Of a stretch of 64,000 bases of DNA, positions 48,499-58,039 are shown one piece after another. Origin of the DNA: Gymnothorax reevesii (taxonomy: Eukaryota; Chordata; Actinopteri; Anguilliformes; Muraenidae); the NCBI GenBank assembly GCA_029721435.1, contig CM056574.1:74319501-74383500 (forward strand), read 5' to 3'. The notes beneath the pieces are model-generated. The model searched no databases and was not told where the DNA came from. It saw only the letters and a program-made list of their open reading frames with translations. The translations under genes were made by a program, and so were the position numbers. Every line of letters begins with the position of its first letter. Within the stretch, counting starts at the first letter, position 1.

Positions 48499-49457
48499 TA
48501 GAATGTGTCCTCAGTACAAGTGAAAGTAATAACTGGTCACTTCCTGTTACCACAGGGGGGCGCTAGTAGCAAAGTGGAAATTTAATGCATTTAGACGTTC
48601 AGGGCGGAGCCATGATCATGTCCCACAAGTTTGAAGCTACTACAGTCAAGAATGTGGGCGTGAGAGCATTGGGAATCCCAAACATATTTTCATGGCGAGG
48701 CATCCAAAGTCGCTGCTTCGCCACACGGACGCCATTACTCGTAGCTATACAGCGTTTACAATGTAGCTTCATCAACTTGTTCTGCATGTTTTAAAAGTAG
48801 AATTAAGTTGATTGGTTCAACAATGTGTCATCAGTACAAGTGGAAGTAATGAGTCGTCACTTCCTGTTACCACCGGGGGGCGCTATTAACAAAGTGAAAA
48901 GTTAAGATATCATGATGTGCAGGGCGGCACCCTCATCATTTCAAGCAAGTTTGAAGCTTCTAAAATCAAGTGTTTGGATGTGAGAGCATTGTGAAATTTT
49001 TTCCTCAAGTCACTAAAATTTGTCACGCCCTAGCAGCCACGCCCTTTGACCTGCAGATCTGCAGAGCACAATTTTTGATCACCCTGGTCTCACAATGATC
49101 TCTACCAAATTTGAAGTTGATTCGGCGAAATCCCTAGGAGGAGTTCGTTTTAAAATTCAAAAATTCAAATCAAAATGGCCGACTTCCTGTTGGGTTTAGG
49201 GCGTGGCTCCAATGAAGTTTTTTGTATGCCTTGTTAAAAATCATATAACTACCAAATTTCGTCTGCCTACGACAAAGTAACCGAATTTCCCTATGGGAAT
49301 TTTGAAACGTGTTTAGGGGGCGCTATTTCGACATTTGGGGTCAAACCTGTATGACCGCATAAAAATATCAAATTTCGGATGAGGCCGGATGTCTGTGGAA
49401 AGTTAGACGCGTTTTCACCATTGAGAAAGGGGCGAAATTGGCCCTTGAAATGTCGGA

Positions 49458-49487
49458 GGAATAATAATAATAATAATAATAATAATC
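49458..49487 (+). repeat. AAT microsatellite
   Basis: About nine AAT units separate the end of family B from the start of element C. AAT runs lie at nearly every junction of the hairpin-ended repeats in this window. Confidence 0.9.
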
Positions 49488-49489
49488 AT

Positions 49490-50931
49490 AACTAGGACTG
49501 CCGCGGCAGTACTTAGGTCTTCAAGACTTCCGCTTTGACTCAGACCCCAAATCTTATCATGTAAAATTCTTCAATCAAAAGAACAGTAAACATACCTGTA
49601 TTCCCTTTTTCGGTGAAGTAGAATGTACAAAAACGGTGAAACATGATCTTGTACTAAATATATTTATTTAAAAATAACAAGCCAAATTGACTATGGGTTT
49701 AAACAATTTTCAACAATATTGTTAACAATTTTAAACAATAATCATGTGTAAAATTGAATTCAACTATCTCTGACTGGGAGTCTCTCTGTGCTGCCTTGCA
49801 CTTGCATGGGACTGGCTCCCAGTCTAACTGTCCCATTTTAAGAGTTTTCCTGTCGCAAGTAGGGTACGCATCGCATTTTGCGACTTAACTATCAACTTTT
49901 ATATCATATGGTTCTTTAGGGGATTGTAGATCTCTCCATACTGAACAGTTTGCAACAAACGGATATGAAATCGGGTGTATTTTGGCTGAGATATGACTCT
50001 TTGAACCTGTGCTCTCCTTACACTTGCCAACTTCAATGTCAGATAACTCAAAAACTATAAGAGATATCGTTCTGAAAAAAGTACATGAAATGTAAAATTG
50101 AATTCCCTACAGATGTTATTAAAGTTCCGATGCATAATTGTGACGCTAAAATTCACGAATCGTGAAATTCATGAAAAAAATGAACTTTTGAGTATAAAAT
50201 TATTTATTAAAAAACCTATAAATTTTTATATGATAATGTTCTTAAGCAGATTGTTAAACAGGACATTTTAAACACAAAGAAAGAATCAGTTTCAAAATCG
50301 GTTGAACAATGTCCGAGTTATGCCCCTTTGAAGATGTAGCCGAAAATTCGAATTTTTCCCGTGGGTCAAGTTCAAGGGGAGATAACTCAAAAACTATTTG
50401 GATTTTCAAAATACCTTCCGCAATTTTTAAAGTCCACTCAATGTAGGTTAAAATGATATATAATAGAAAGCTGTATGTATTGCGGTTCTGGAGAAGATGA
50501 TTTTTAAAGAGGGGTGGGATCAAAACCGGGAAGTTCACTCGGAATTTCAGTTTTTATTTTTTTACGGAAAAATGAGCATACCGGCTGAAGTTGATATGAT
50601 AAATGATAAGTCATATGATAAAAGTTGTAGAACATGATGAGACCTACCTGAGGAATTTTTCAAAATATTTTTATCTCTTATAGTTTTCGAGATATTGCCA
50701 TTGAACGGTTTTTACGTTTTGGGTTATCTCCCCTTTTTGGGGCAAAAATTCAAAAATCAGGCCCTGTTATGCACAACTACATCATAAAAGCTATCATTTC
50801 AGAAAGTTTCATACAAATCGGTCCAGTGGTTACTTCAGAATCGTCCGGACAAAAACGAGGTAGCAAAATAATAATAATCCAAAATCTAAAACCAATAACA
50901 ATAGGTCTTCAGACATTCGTCTTGAAGACCT
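49490..50931 (+). mobile_element. Element C: third hairpin-ended non-coding repeat
   Basis: It begins AACTAGGACTG with the perfect palindrome CTGCCG-CGGCAG, then TTAGGTCTTCAAGACTTCC. It ends AACAATAGG followed by a hairpin AGGTCTTCA..TGAAGACCT and TAATAATAA. The AGGTCTTC motif at the 5' end thus recurs in its 3' hairpin. The body is AT-rich, with repeated phrases such as GATAACTCAAAAACTAT (50042 and 50384), and has no convincing coding frame. The layout parallels families A and B though the body is unrelated. Confidence 0.75.
50903..50931 (+). repeat. Element C 3' hairpin
   Basis: The stem AGGTCTTCA pairs with TGAAGACCT (9 bp), extended inward by GAC/GTC around the loop ATTC, with one unpaired T. 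TAATAAT follows. Confidence 0.88.
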
Positions 50932-50947
50932 AATAATAATAATAATA

Positions 50948-51004
50948 AACAGCATGATTTCAATAGGGTCCTCCGCGGACGACTTGCAGTCGTGCTCGGG
51001 CCCA
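50948..51004 (+). repeat. Isolated hairpin tip of another family (1)
   Basis: AACAGCATGATTTCAATAGGG leads into ACGACT-TGC-AGTCGT and closes in CTCGGGCCC. It has the same order as the family A module (CAATAGG, stem, GGGCCC) but a different stem sequence. No matching element body is present. Confidence 0.8.

Positions 51005-51045
<41 letters not shown>
51005..51045 (+). repeat. AAT microsatellite
   Basis: About thirteen AAT units lie between two hairpin tips. Confidence 0.92.
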
Positions 51046-51048
<3 letters not shown>

Positions 51049-51104
51049 TAAACAGTACGATTTCAATAGGGTCCTCGGACGACTTTCAGTCGGCTCGGGC
51101 CCTA
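51046..51104 (+). repeat. Isolated hairpin tip of another family (2)
   Basis: AACAGTACGATTTCAATAGGG leads into CGACT-TTC-AGTCG and closes CTCGGGCCCTAA. It is a sister of the tip at 50948 with a shortened stem base. Confidence 0.8.
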
Positions 51105-51328
51105 AAAATGCATTAAATAATGATTGGAATCCGACCACTTCAGCTGACACACAAGAATAATAGATAATGGGAATTACGTAATGCATCAGTGGAGTTGCCC
51201 ACACATTGTCGGAGCTCCTGGCATACAGCCCTTATTTTGAAGTTTAATCCTCTCTCTGACGGAATGAGTCGTTTCAATATTAATTAGTTTCTATCTGAAG
51301 AGTTTCATCGCAAAACGAGACGTGAGCC
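51105..51328. other. Unassigned interval
   Basis: I see no recognisable gene or repeat between the last hairpin tip and the LTR start at 51329. This may be single-copy DNA or an old unrecognised element. Confidence 0.6.
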
Positions 51329-51537
51329 TGTAATGTGAAAAAAAAGCCACTAGATGGCAGTATTGACATTTTTTGTTCAGCCAGTCTGGAGCTAGGTTTT
51401 GGGCATGTCCTTGGCATGCCTCAGAGGGGAAAGGCCCAAAGAGTTGAAAAAAGTCTGGAAGGTGGGAGGGGGCTAGATAAGAGTATACAAGGAGAAAATT
51501 GAGAGAGTAAAGTAGTCGGAGAAATTGCAAGGAGAAA
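51329..51537 (+). repeat. 5' LTR remnant, 3'-truncated
   Basis: It starts TGTAATGTGAAAAAAAAGCC and is similar to 55234 onward through GTCGGAGAAATTGCAAGGA. Similarity then stops and gag-like coding sequence follows at once, so the end of the LTR, the primer-binding site and the start of gag appear deleted. Confidence 0.8.
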
Positions 51538-51776
51538 TTGTGGAGCTACTAAAAATCAAAATCGAAGCTGAGAACAAATTTCATGCTGGCCAGGAGGTAA
51601 AGCTGGTGCCTCCATTCTCGGAGAAGGAGGTTGATAAGGATTTCAAATGCTTTGAGAAGGTAGCAAAGAGTTGTCCGTGGCTAAAGGAACACTGGCCTCT
51701 GATGTTGCAAACTGTCCTCAAGGGTAAAGCTCAACAAGCCTATTCGGCTTTGTCTGCAGATGATTCCTCTGATTGA
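51525..51776 (+). pseudogene. Gag, N-terminal capsid fragment
   Basis: The open frame of about 83 residues has no ATG near its start. It contains KLVPPFSEKEVDKDFKCFEK and WPLMLQTVLKGKAQQAYSAL, which resemble the first half of the Gmr1-type capsid related to the SCAN domain. A stop follows (DSSD), and the frame resumes shifted. Confidence 0.75.
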
Positions 51777-52150
51777 GGTTGTCAAAAAGGTTATCTTGAC
51801 AGCTTATGAGTTGGTTCCGACAGAAATTCAGAGGTCTGAAGAAATCTGACAATCAGACTTATGTGGAATTTGCTAACGAGAAGGTTTGCTTTGAGCGCTA
51901 GTGTACTTCTATGGAGGTCAAGGATGATTTCAACTCCCTAAAAGAGATGGTGTTAGTTGAAGAATTCAAGAACTGTGTTAAGGATGATATTAAGACTTAC
52001 CTTAATGAGAAGCAAGCAATAAATCCAGTCACAGGTCTGATCAAAGTGTGAAAGCTTACAGTGACAAAAGTGGTCTAGTTGCAATTTTTGCAAGAAATCT
52101 AGTCATGTTACAACTGACTGTTGGTTCCTTAAAGCTAAGAAAACACAGAA
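51777..52150 (+). pseudogene. Gag, SCAN-like segment and CCHC zinc knuckle
   Basis: Broken frames give KKVILTAYELVP, QTYVEFANEKVCFER and EFKNCVKDDIKTYL, the SCAN-like helices of Gmr1-type Gag. Near 52080 a zinc knuckle reads CNFCKKSSHVTTDC (C-X2-C-X4-H-X4-C intact). In this family the knuckle binds the element's RNA. At least two frame changes and one stop (after CFER) interrupt it. Confidence 0.72.
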
Positions 52151-52216
52151 AAGGATACCAAACCCAATACCTTGTGAAGACAAGAAACCCCTGTAGTAGA
52201 TGACCGATCTGCTAAA

Positions 52217-52627
52217 TTGCCTGCTCCTTGTGAGGCTAAGAAGCCTGATACTGCTGACTTTGTGAAGGAGGAATTTCTTCCTTTTGTGTCAGAGGGATTT
52301 GTGGCTCTGAATGAGCATTCTCCTCCTGTACCCAGATATATCCAAAGGGATACCAGAGCTTCTCAGTCACTTTTCTCGATGGACTCCTTGGAGTTACGTA
52401 ATGAGACCGCTTCTGGGGATTTCATACTTGTCCAAGGTATTGAAGGGAGGACTATATTTGCACCCCTGCGCTCTGTATTCTTGAAGTCAGATTTAGTTAC
52501 AGGACAGGTAAAGGTGGGACTTATGTTAAGTATACCTATCAAAGGTGTTTCTCTGTTGCAAGGCAAAGACCTGGCTGGGGGCAATGTAGTTCCCCTTGTT
52601 CATATTACTTCACAGCCGAGCACTTAA
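52217..52627 (+). pseudogene. Aspartic protease region of Pol
   Basis: The frame of about 136 residues contains RDTRASQSL near 52346, where active retroviral-type proteases have D-T/S-G; here Gly is replaced by Arg, which would be expected to disable catalysis. Downstream sequence (LVQGIEGRTIFAPL, VFLKSDLVTGQVKVG) fits the N-terminal Pol of Gmr1-like elements. The stop at 52627 ends the frame. Confidence 0.68.
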
Positions 52628-52824
52628 GGCGGCGATGAAGACCCATCTCTGTATCCTTCCTGTGCAGTGACCCGTGCTATGGCTAAGAAGGCTCAAGAAG
52701 AATATCATGAGGTGCCGTCCAGCACATTCAATAGTCATGACTCAGGAGGTTCGCCTCATGACTCTGTTCGGCCTACTATGGTTTCTCCCTTTGAGGACTT
52801 GCGTATCAGACACTGATCAGTTCT

Positions 52825-53760
52825 TTGTTCAGTCAGCCAGAAGGATTTGGTGATTCTGATGTGTCTGGAGACTTGTGTCTGTCCAGAAAGTGGTTGATTC
52901 AGGAGCAAACAAATGATCCTGACATTTGTGTGCTAAAGAAGAGAGCCCTTCCTGATGAAGAAACAGATGCAGTTTCAGTTGGGTATTTTCTGAAGGATGG
53001 AGTGTTGATGTGGAAGTGGCGCCCTCCAATGCAGATTAGGTAGTGGTTCAGCAAATTATTGTTCCGAAGGTCTACAGGAATAAGATCTTAACAATGGCTC
53101 ATAGTTTACCTTTAGGAGGTCATCTTGGTGTTAATAAGACTGTTGACAAGATCATGAAACACTTCCTCTGGGCTGGACTTCAGAAAGAGGTTTCCAACTT
53201 TTGCAAAACCTGTCACGCTTGTCAGGTAGTTGGATGAAACACCAGTTAGACCCACCTGTAGCTCCATTGCAGCCTATCCCAGCATTTGGGGAGCCCTTCT
53301 CCAAGGTCATCGTTGATTGTGTTGGTCCATTACCCAAGACTAGATCTGGAAATCAGTACTAGCTGACAATCGTGTGCATCTACTAGATTCCCTGAAGTAA
53401 TTCCTCTGCGCAACATCAAGGCAACTGCAATCTCGAGGGCTTTGATGAAGTTCTTCACATTGTTTGGCCTTCCCAGGGAAATTCAGTCAGACTAAGGTAG
53501 CAATTTCACTTCCGGATTGTTTCAGTAGGTTGTGTATGAACTAGGTGCGAAGCAGATTCTTTCAAGTGCCCATCATCCAGAGTCAGGGTGCCTTAGAGCG
53601 GTTTCATTCCTCTCTCAAGACAATGATGAGGACTTATTGTTATGACCATGAGAAAGACTGGGATGAAGGTGTTCATTTGCTGTTGTTTGCAGCTAGAGTA
53701 GCAGTGCAGGAGTCGACTGGATTCAGTCCATTTGAGCTAGTGTTTAGCCATTAAGTGAGA
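52825..53760 (+). pseudogene. Integrase, Ty3/Gypsy type, upstream of RT
   Basis: The zinc-binding domain reads H-X5-H (HSLPLGGH, about 53100) and C-X2-C (CKTCHAC, about 53210). The catalytic core follows in fragments: VIVDCVGPLP (first Asp), REIQSD (second Asp, about 53490) and GALERFHSSLK (Glu, about 53590), then WDEGVHLLLFA and STGFSPFELVF. Stops occur near 53040, 53237, 53360 and 53495. Its position before RT is the key feature of the element. Confidence 0.82.
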
Positions 53761-54234
53761 GGACCTTTGCTATTGTTGAGTAAACAATGGCAAGGGAAAG
53801 AACCGCAAATCAGCCTGTTAGACTACGTTAGCAAGTTCAAGGAAAGACTGCGTGCAGTTGTGACCTTGCCAAAGAGAACTTGAAATCAAGTCAGGGAAAA
53901 ATTAAAACTTGGTATGATCATAAGGCTTGAAGCCGTGAGTTTAAACCAGGATACAAGGTCCTTTTGTTGTTTCCCTTGCAGTCCAATCCATTGCAGGCTT
54001 GATTGGTCCTCATGACATTCAGACAAAACTCAATGATCTCAATTACATTGTGAAGACTCCAGATAGGAGAAAGCCTAAACAGTTGTGTCACATTAACATC
54101 CTGAAGCCTTATCATGATAGCAATGCTAGGGTTGCAGCTGTCACTTCAGATCCTCCTATGGCTGAGACTAGTGAAGATGAGGGGGGGTTTCAAGATGATG
54201 AACCAAGAATTAAAGCTGAAGTTTTGCATGCAAA
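53761..54234 (+). pseudogene. Integrase C-terminal region and linker
   Basis: Broken frames continue from the core: IGPHDIQTKLNDLNYIVKTPDRR and LCHINILKPYH resemble the C-terminal DNA-binding part of Gypsy integrases. An acidic stretch follows (TSEDEGGFQDDEP). This leads straight into RT coding sequence. Confidence 0.65.
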
Positions 54235-54780
54235 TTGTCAAATTCTGAAGTGTTGCAGAATCTTGATGTAAAACTCCAGCACTTAGGACCCTCACAGAAA
54301 GATTGGTTTGAGAGGTTGATCAAGAAATATAAAGATCTATTTCCTGATGTTCCAAAGAGAGTTTCTATAGCCTCTCATGATGTAGATGTTGATGATGCCA
54401 AACCAATAAAACAGCATCCACACCGGATGAATCCTGAAAAGAGAAAGATTGCTGAGAAGGAGGTTGAGTACATGTTAGAACATGATATTATCAGACACTC
54501 GAACTCAAAATGGAGTTCACCCTGTGTGCTAGTTCCAAAACCTGATGGAATTACTAGATTCAGTACAGATTATCGCAAAGTCAATGCTGTAACTAGAACT
54601 GATGTATTTCCAATACCTAGGATTGATGATTGTATCGCTAGAGTAGGGCAAGCAAAGTTTCTGACCAAGATTGATTTCCGCTCAAATCAAATGAAACCGC
54701 TCAAATCTCCTGACTTCAACAAACCGTTTTCCATCGCGGTCGATGCTAGGGACCAAGCTTGTGGATCTGTGCTCCGCAGA
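54235..54780 (+). pseudogene. Reverse transcriptase with core deleted
   Basis: The frame has the RT entry region (AKPIKQHPHRMNPEKR), the HDIIRHSNSKWSSPCVLVPK motif, FSTDYRKVNAVT and FLTKIDF (first catalytic Asp). After KIDF at about 54680 it passes directly to LKSPDFNKPFSIAVDA, which is the start of RNase H. The palm including the YxDD motif is missing, probably 130-150 codons. The polymerase cannot function. Confidence 0.85.
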
Positions 54781-55100
54781 GAAGTGACTCTGATGACATT
54801 GAGCATCCCGTGGCATACTTCTCCAGGAAGTTCAATCGCCACCAAAAGAACTATTCCACAATTGAGAAGGAGCTGTTGGCACTGGTTCTATCCTTACAAC
54901 ACTTTGAGGTTTCTGTTTGTACTGGGAAAAAGCCAACGATTGTACATACTGACCACAATCCGTTAATGTTTTTGAGTAAGATGAAAAACAAGAATCGGAA
55001 ATTGTTGAATTGGAGCTTGATTTTACAGGAGTTTGACTTGGAAATTAAGCATGTAAAGGGTACTGACAATGTAATTGCTGGTTGCTTATCCCGTGGTTGA
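54700..55100 (+). pseudogene. RNase H domain, frameshifted
   Basis: SIAVDARDQACGSVL gives the first RNase H Asp; the frame then shifts near 54780 and continues with HPVAYFSRKFN, YSTIEKELLALV (Glu) and VHTDHNPLMFL (Asp). It ends IKHVKGTDNVIAGCLSRG, the normal end of this domain. The 3' LTR follows within 135 bases with no integrase between, confirming the gene order. Confidence 0.85.
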
Positions 55101-55135
55101 GTATGTGTATATCATGTGTTTATTAGCACATTGTA

Positions 55136-55166
55136 TGTATATATATATATATACACACACACACAA
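55136..55166 (+). repeat. (TA)n(CA)n microsatellite
   Basis: A TATATATA run is followed by CACACACA between the end of pol and the 3' LTR. Confidence 0.9.
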
Positions 55167-55233
55167 CTGTCTATTTAACCATTTTTGAAAAATTTTTCCC
55201 TTGAATCAAAATTTTTCCCTTTTGGAATTGAGG

Positions 55234-55575
55234 TGTAATGTCAAAAAAAAAGCCACGAGATGGCAGTATTGACAGTTTTTTTTGTTCAGCCAGTCTGGAG
55301 TTAGGTTTTTGGGCATGTCCAGGGCATGCCTCAGAGGGGCAAAGTCCTAGAGAATTGAAAAAAGTCTGGCAGGTGGGAGGGGGCTGGATAAGAGAATATA
55401 AGGAGATAAATTAAGAGAGAAAAGTAGTAGGAGAAATTGCAAGGATACATTTGACCAGACACATTTTCCAGACTCTTTTCAAGACCTGCAAAGAGCAAGA
55501 TTGAGAAATAAAAAATAACTGGTTTTCCCGAAAGAAAAAGTCTGGAAGAAAAAAGGCCTTTTCTCAAAACAGCAA
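55234..55575 (+). repeat. 3' LTR
   Basis: It starts TGTAATGTC after the purine-rich GGAATTGAGG, a likely remnant of the polypurine tract. It shares AAAAAAGCCAC.AGATGGCAG and GGGCATGCCTCAGAGGGG-like blocks with the 5' LTR. The right end is uncertain; CTCAAAACAGCA near 55573 would give the expected CA. Confidence 0.72.
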
Positions 55576-56640
55576 AAATGTATGCGTCATTTCATTTCTA
55601 AATGGCAATGGTGCATAAACAACTCACTTTAACTCCTGTTTACTTTTCGCACAAGAAGCAAAAACCACAAGATAATCCTGTTAATTCAATTAGCAATGTA
55701 GACTCACTGGCAAGGATCCAGTCAGTTCTAAAGTTGGAGTTGGCTTCTTTGAAAAATTAATTTTCAAATTAGCTGGATACTGAAAAAAATTTGGGATTCC
55801 AAATTCCAAGTTCTCTTTCCGCTGCTGCAGATGAGCTCCATTTCTTTGCAGTAACTGAAATAAATCAGTTTTTGAGAGCAGAGGTCGCCTTACACTTTCT
55901 GATTTTCCGTTTCTGTGACTGACAGGGGCATAATCAATTATTATCCGTCATAGTAATTTTATTTTTTTAAAAAGATTATTTTATTAAAAAAATAAACAAT
56001 TAACAGAATAATTTATACATTACGAATTAGCTGATGCCGACAGTGATTCATGTCGACACACATTGCCTACTGTGTTAAAAACAGCACTGCATGGATTTTC
56101 GAACTTACTGCTGTATGAACATTAAGACGTCACAGTTCTCTAACTTGAGACGTCATAAAATTGTGGAACGCCATTGGGTCCAAAACGTCTATTTTGGCAT
56201 CCACATTACGACATTAAATTTCTGCATATGTATGATATAATATCAAACGTACAATACTCATTTATTATGGTTTGTTCTCCCAAGAGCCCACTAGATGGCA
56301 ATATTAGACCAAAAATGGCAACCCATTTCCTCGTTTGTGGGTCACTTGCCAATAGCTTCTGGCCTGCGTCAACAAAGCGTATAGAATAGATGCAGCAAGA
56401 CATTCCAAAATGAAATGTCAAGTAGCTTAGGATGATAGATTTCTGCAGTTGGTTAATCAACAAAACATGATCAAAATTATTCAATAAGTTTCTGGATGTC
56501 ATAATTCACTCTCCTAACCTCAGCCACCTCCATTGAAAAACTTCAAAATGACCTGAAAAATTCTCTTACTCTGAGCAAATGGACTGTCCCACATGCTATA
56601 ATACAGTAGCATATGAGGAATATGTTAGCTACACAGCCCA
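55576..56640. other. Unassigned AT-rich interval
   Basis: No gene, terminal repeat or known element end is recognised here. It may include old element debris; nothing can be claimed from reading. Confidence 0.55.
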
Positions 56641-56650
56641 TACGTAGCCA

Positions 56651-57570
56651 CTAGCAGGAGCCCACATTACTATAATGTAAGAATATTCTATCCAAATCAT
56701 CCTGAATCTCTTTAGTGAACCCTAAACTATTTGCCAAACCCCCCAATTTTGTATCAACTGCAAATTTAACCAACCTGCTCTCAATATTACTATCAAGGTC
56801 ATTAATGTAGATGAGGAACAGCAGGGGCCCCAACACCGATCCCTGGGGGACGCCACTCCCCACCATAACTAGCTCAGATGAGATACCACTGACCACCACT
56901 CTGTGTTCTGTCCTGTAACGAGTTTTGAATTCACTCCAGAATACCTCCTGTAACTCCAATGGAGCTCAATTTAAAAATGAGTCTCTTATGCCGTACTGCA
57001 TCGAATGCTTTCTGAAAATCCAAGTATATGATGTCATAAGCCCTGCTCTGGTCATAAGCCTTGGTGGCCTCTTCAAAAAATTCCAGATGGTTTGTCAGGC
57101 ATGTTATGAAAACCATGTTGGCTATCCCTCGAGATACTGTTCCATTCAAGAAATAGGTCCAGCTCATCTTTTATGACTGATTCCAATATTTTGCACGCAA
57201 TGCAAGTTAAACTGACTGGCCAGTATTTTCCTGGCTCGGTATGGTCCCCTTTCTTATATATTGGTACAATATTGCCCTGTTTCCAAACATTTGGTATTTC
57301 TCCAGTTTCTAGAGACCGCCTGAAGATACAGGATAGCGGCTTAAAGATGACCTCACCAACTTCCCTGAGCACTCTAGGATATAAGCCATCAGGGCCCGCC
57401 ACTTTATCTGCCTTTAGTTCATGCAACTTGTTGTATACTTCATTATCCCGAACCTCTATTTCTGCAAAATAATCTTGAGCATTTAACATGCCCTCTGGCC
57501 AAATAAAGACCCCCTCTGAGGTAAAATTCTCAACATTCTCAAAATTATGATCGTTCAAAGTCCAAAACAC
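56651..57570 (-). pseudogene. CR1/Rex-like LINE reverse transcriptase
   Basis: Three overlapping minus-strand frames give contiguous RT motifs: ELKADKVAGPDGLYPRVL, WKQGNIVPIYKKGD, IIYLDFQKAFDAV, GSGVPQGSVLGPLLF and IYINDL. The catalytic motif reads FAVDTK where active CR1-type enzymes have FADDT, so one essential Asp is lost. At least two frameshifts separate the segments. The element is truncated after LDRIFLHYS on its 3' side. CR1/Rex1-like is the best family call by motif wording. Confidence 0.82.
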
Positions 57571-57775
57571 GGTCCTTATTTAGCTCATACTGCCATCCTC
57601 AAAAAACCCCATTTGTAGTCCATTGTGGTCTCTGCCTGAAATGCCTCATTGGGGTGGCTCTTCCGCTATGGCCCCCCCTCCCTGTGTGCCCACTTTCTTC
57701 TCACTGGCCAGCTCTGTGCAGGGCAGAGTTGGGCAGTACAAGGCTGCAGAAGCTAGCCTCCCATAACACAGGACA
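57571..57775. other. Interval between two LINE remnants
   Basis: Similarity to the L2 3' UTR ends near 57775 (GGACAGCAGCAGCCAGCGC), where the copy at 4770 continues differently. The rest may belong to the CR1-like element upstream of its RT frame or be unrelated. No coding signal is recognised. Confidence 0.5.
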
Positions 57776-58039
57776 GCAGCAGCCAGCGCTCATGGTGAGG
57801 GACAGGGATCATAAGGTCCAGGATTCAGGGAAGTTGAGGGAAAGATCCTCGGAAAGAGACACAGAAGAAAGGGGTGTGAGGCACTGGATAACTACTGCAT
57901 GATAATAAAAGTACCGTCCTCTGTCATGTGCCAAGTGAGAAGTTATAAGGAGACTGGTCAGGAAACAGTCAACACCCCTCCATCCACTTCCTGCAGCACA
58001 GAGGCCCAACACTTATTCCAGGCTGTTAGATCACTTTTC

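Larger units (their letters stand above)
45890..49480 (+). mobile_element. Family B hairpin-ended repeat, interrupted by a LINE fragment
   Basis: The head matches 36945 (GTTGAACGGGCCCTCGCCCCC, GTGAGATCCTGACGGGTGCAG). The body carries the same blocks as the 36945 copy and is interrupted by LINE sequence at 46493-47182. The end GGCCCTTGAAATGTCGGAGG resembles that of the first family B copy. An AAT run follows and no hairpin module is seen. Confidence 0.82.
51329..55575 (+). mobile_element. Gmr1-like Ty3/Gypsy LTR retrotransposon, decayed
   Basis: The remnant shows LTR sequence at both ends (51329 and 55234, both starting TGTAATGT), then gag, protease, integrase, partial reverse transcriptase and RNase H in that order. 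Integrase before RT is unusual for Ty3/Gypsy elements and is the hallmark of the Gmr1 group first described from Atlantic cod. Many stops, frameshifts and an RT core deletion show it is dead. The LTRs differ at several positions, indicating some age. Confidence 0.85.

Noticed and set aside
51329..55575. Copia-type element because integrase precedes RT
   Set aside because: The RT and RNase H wording (KWSSPCVLVPK, STIEKELLALV, HTDHNPL) is Ty3/Gypsy-like, which with this order points to the Gmr1 group.
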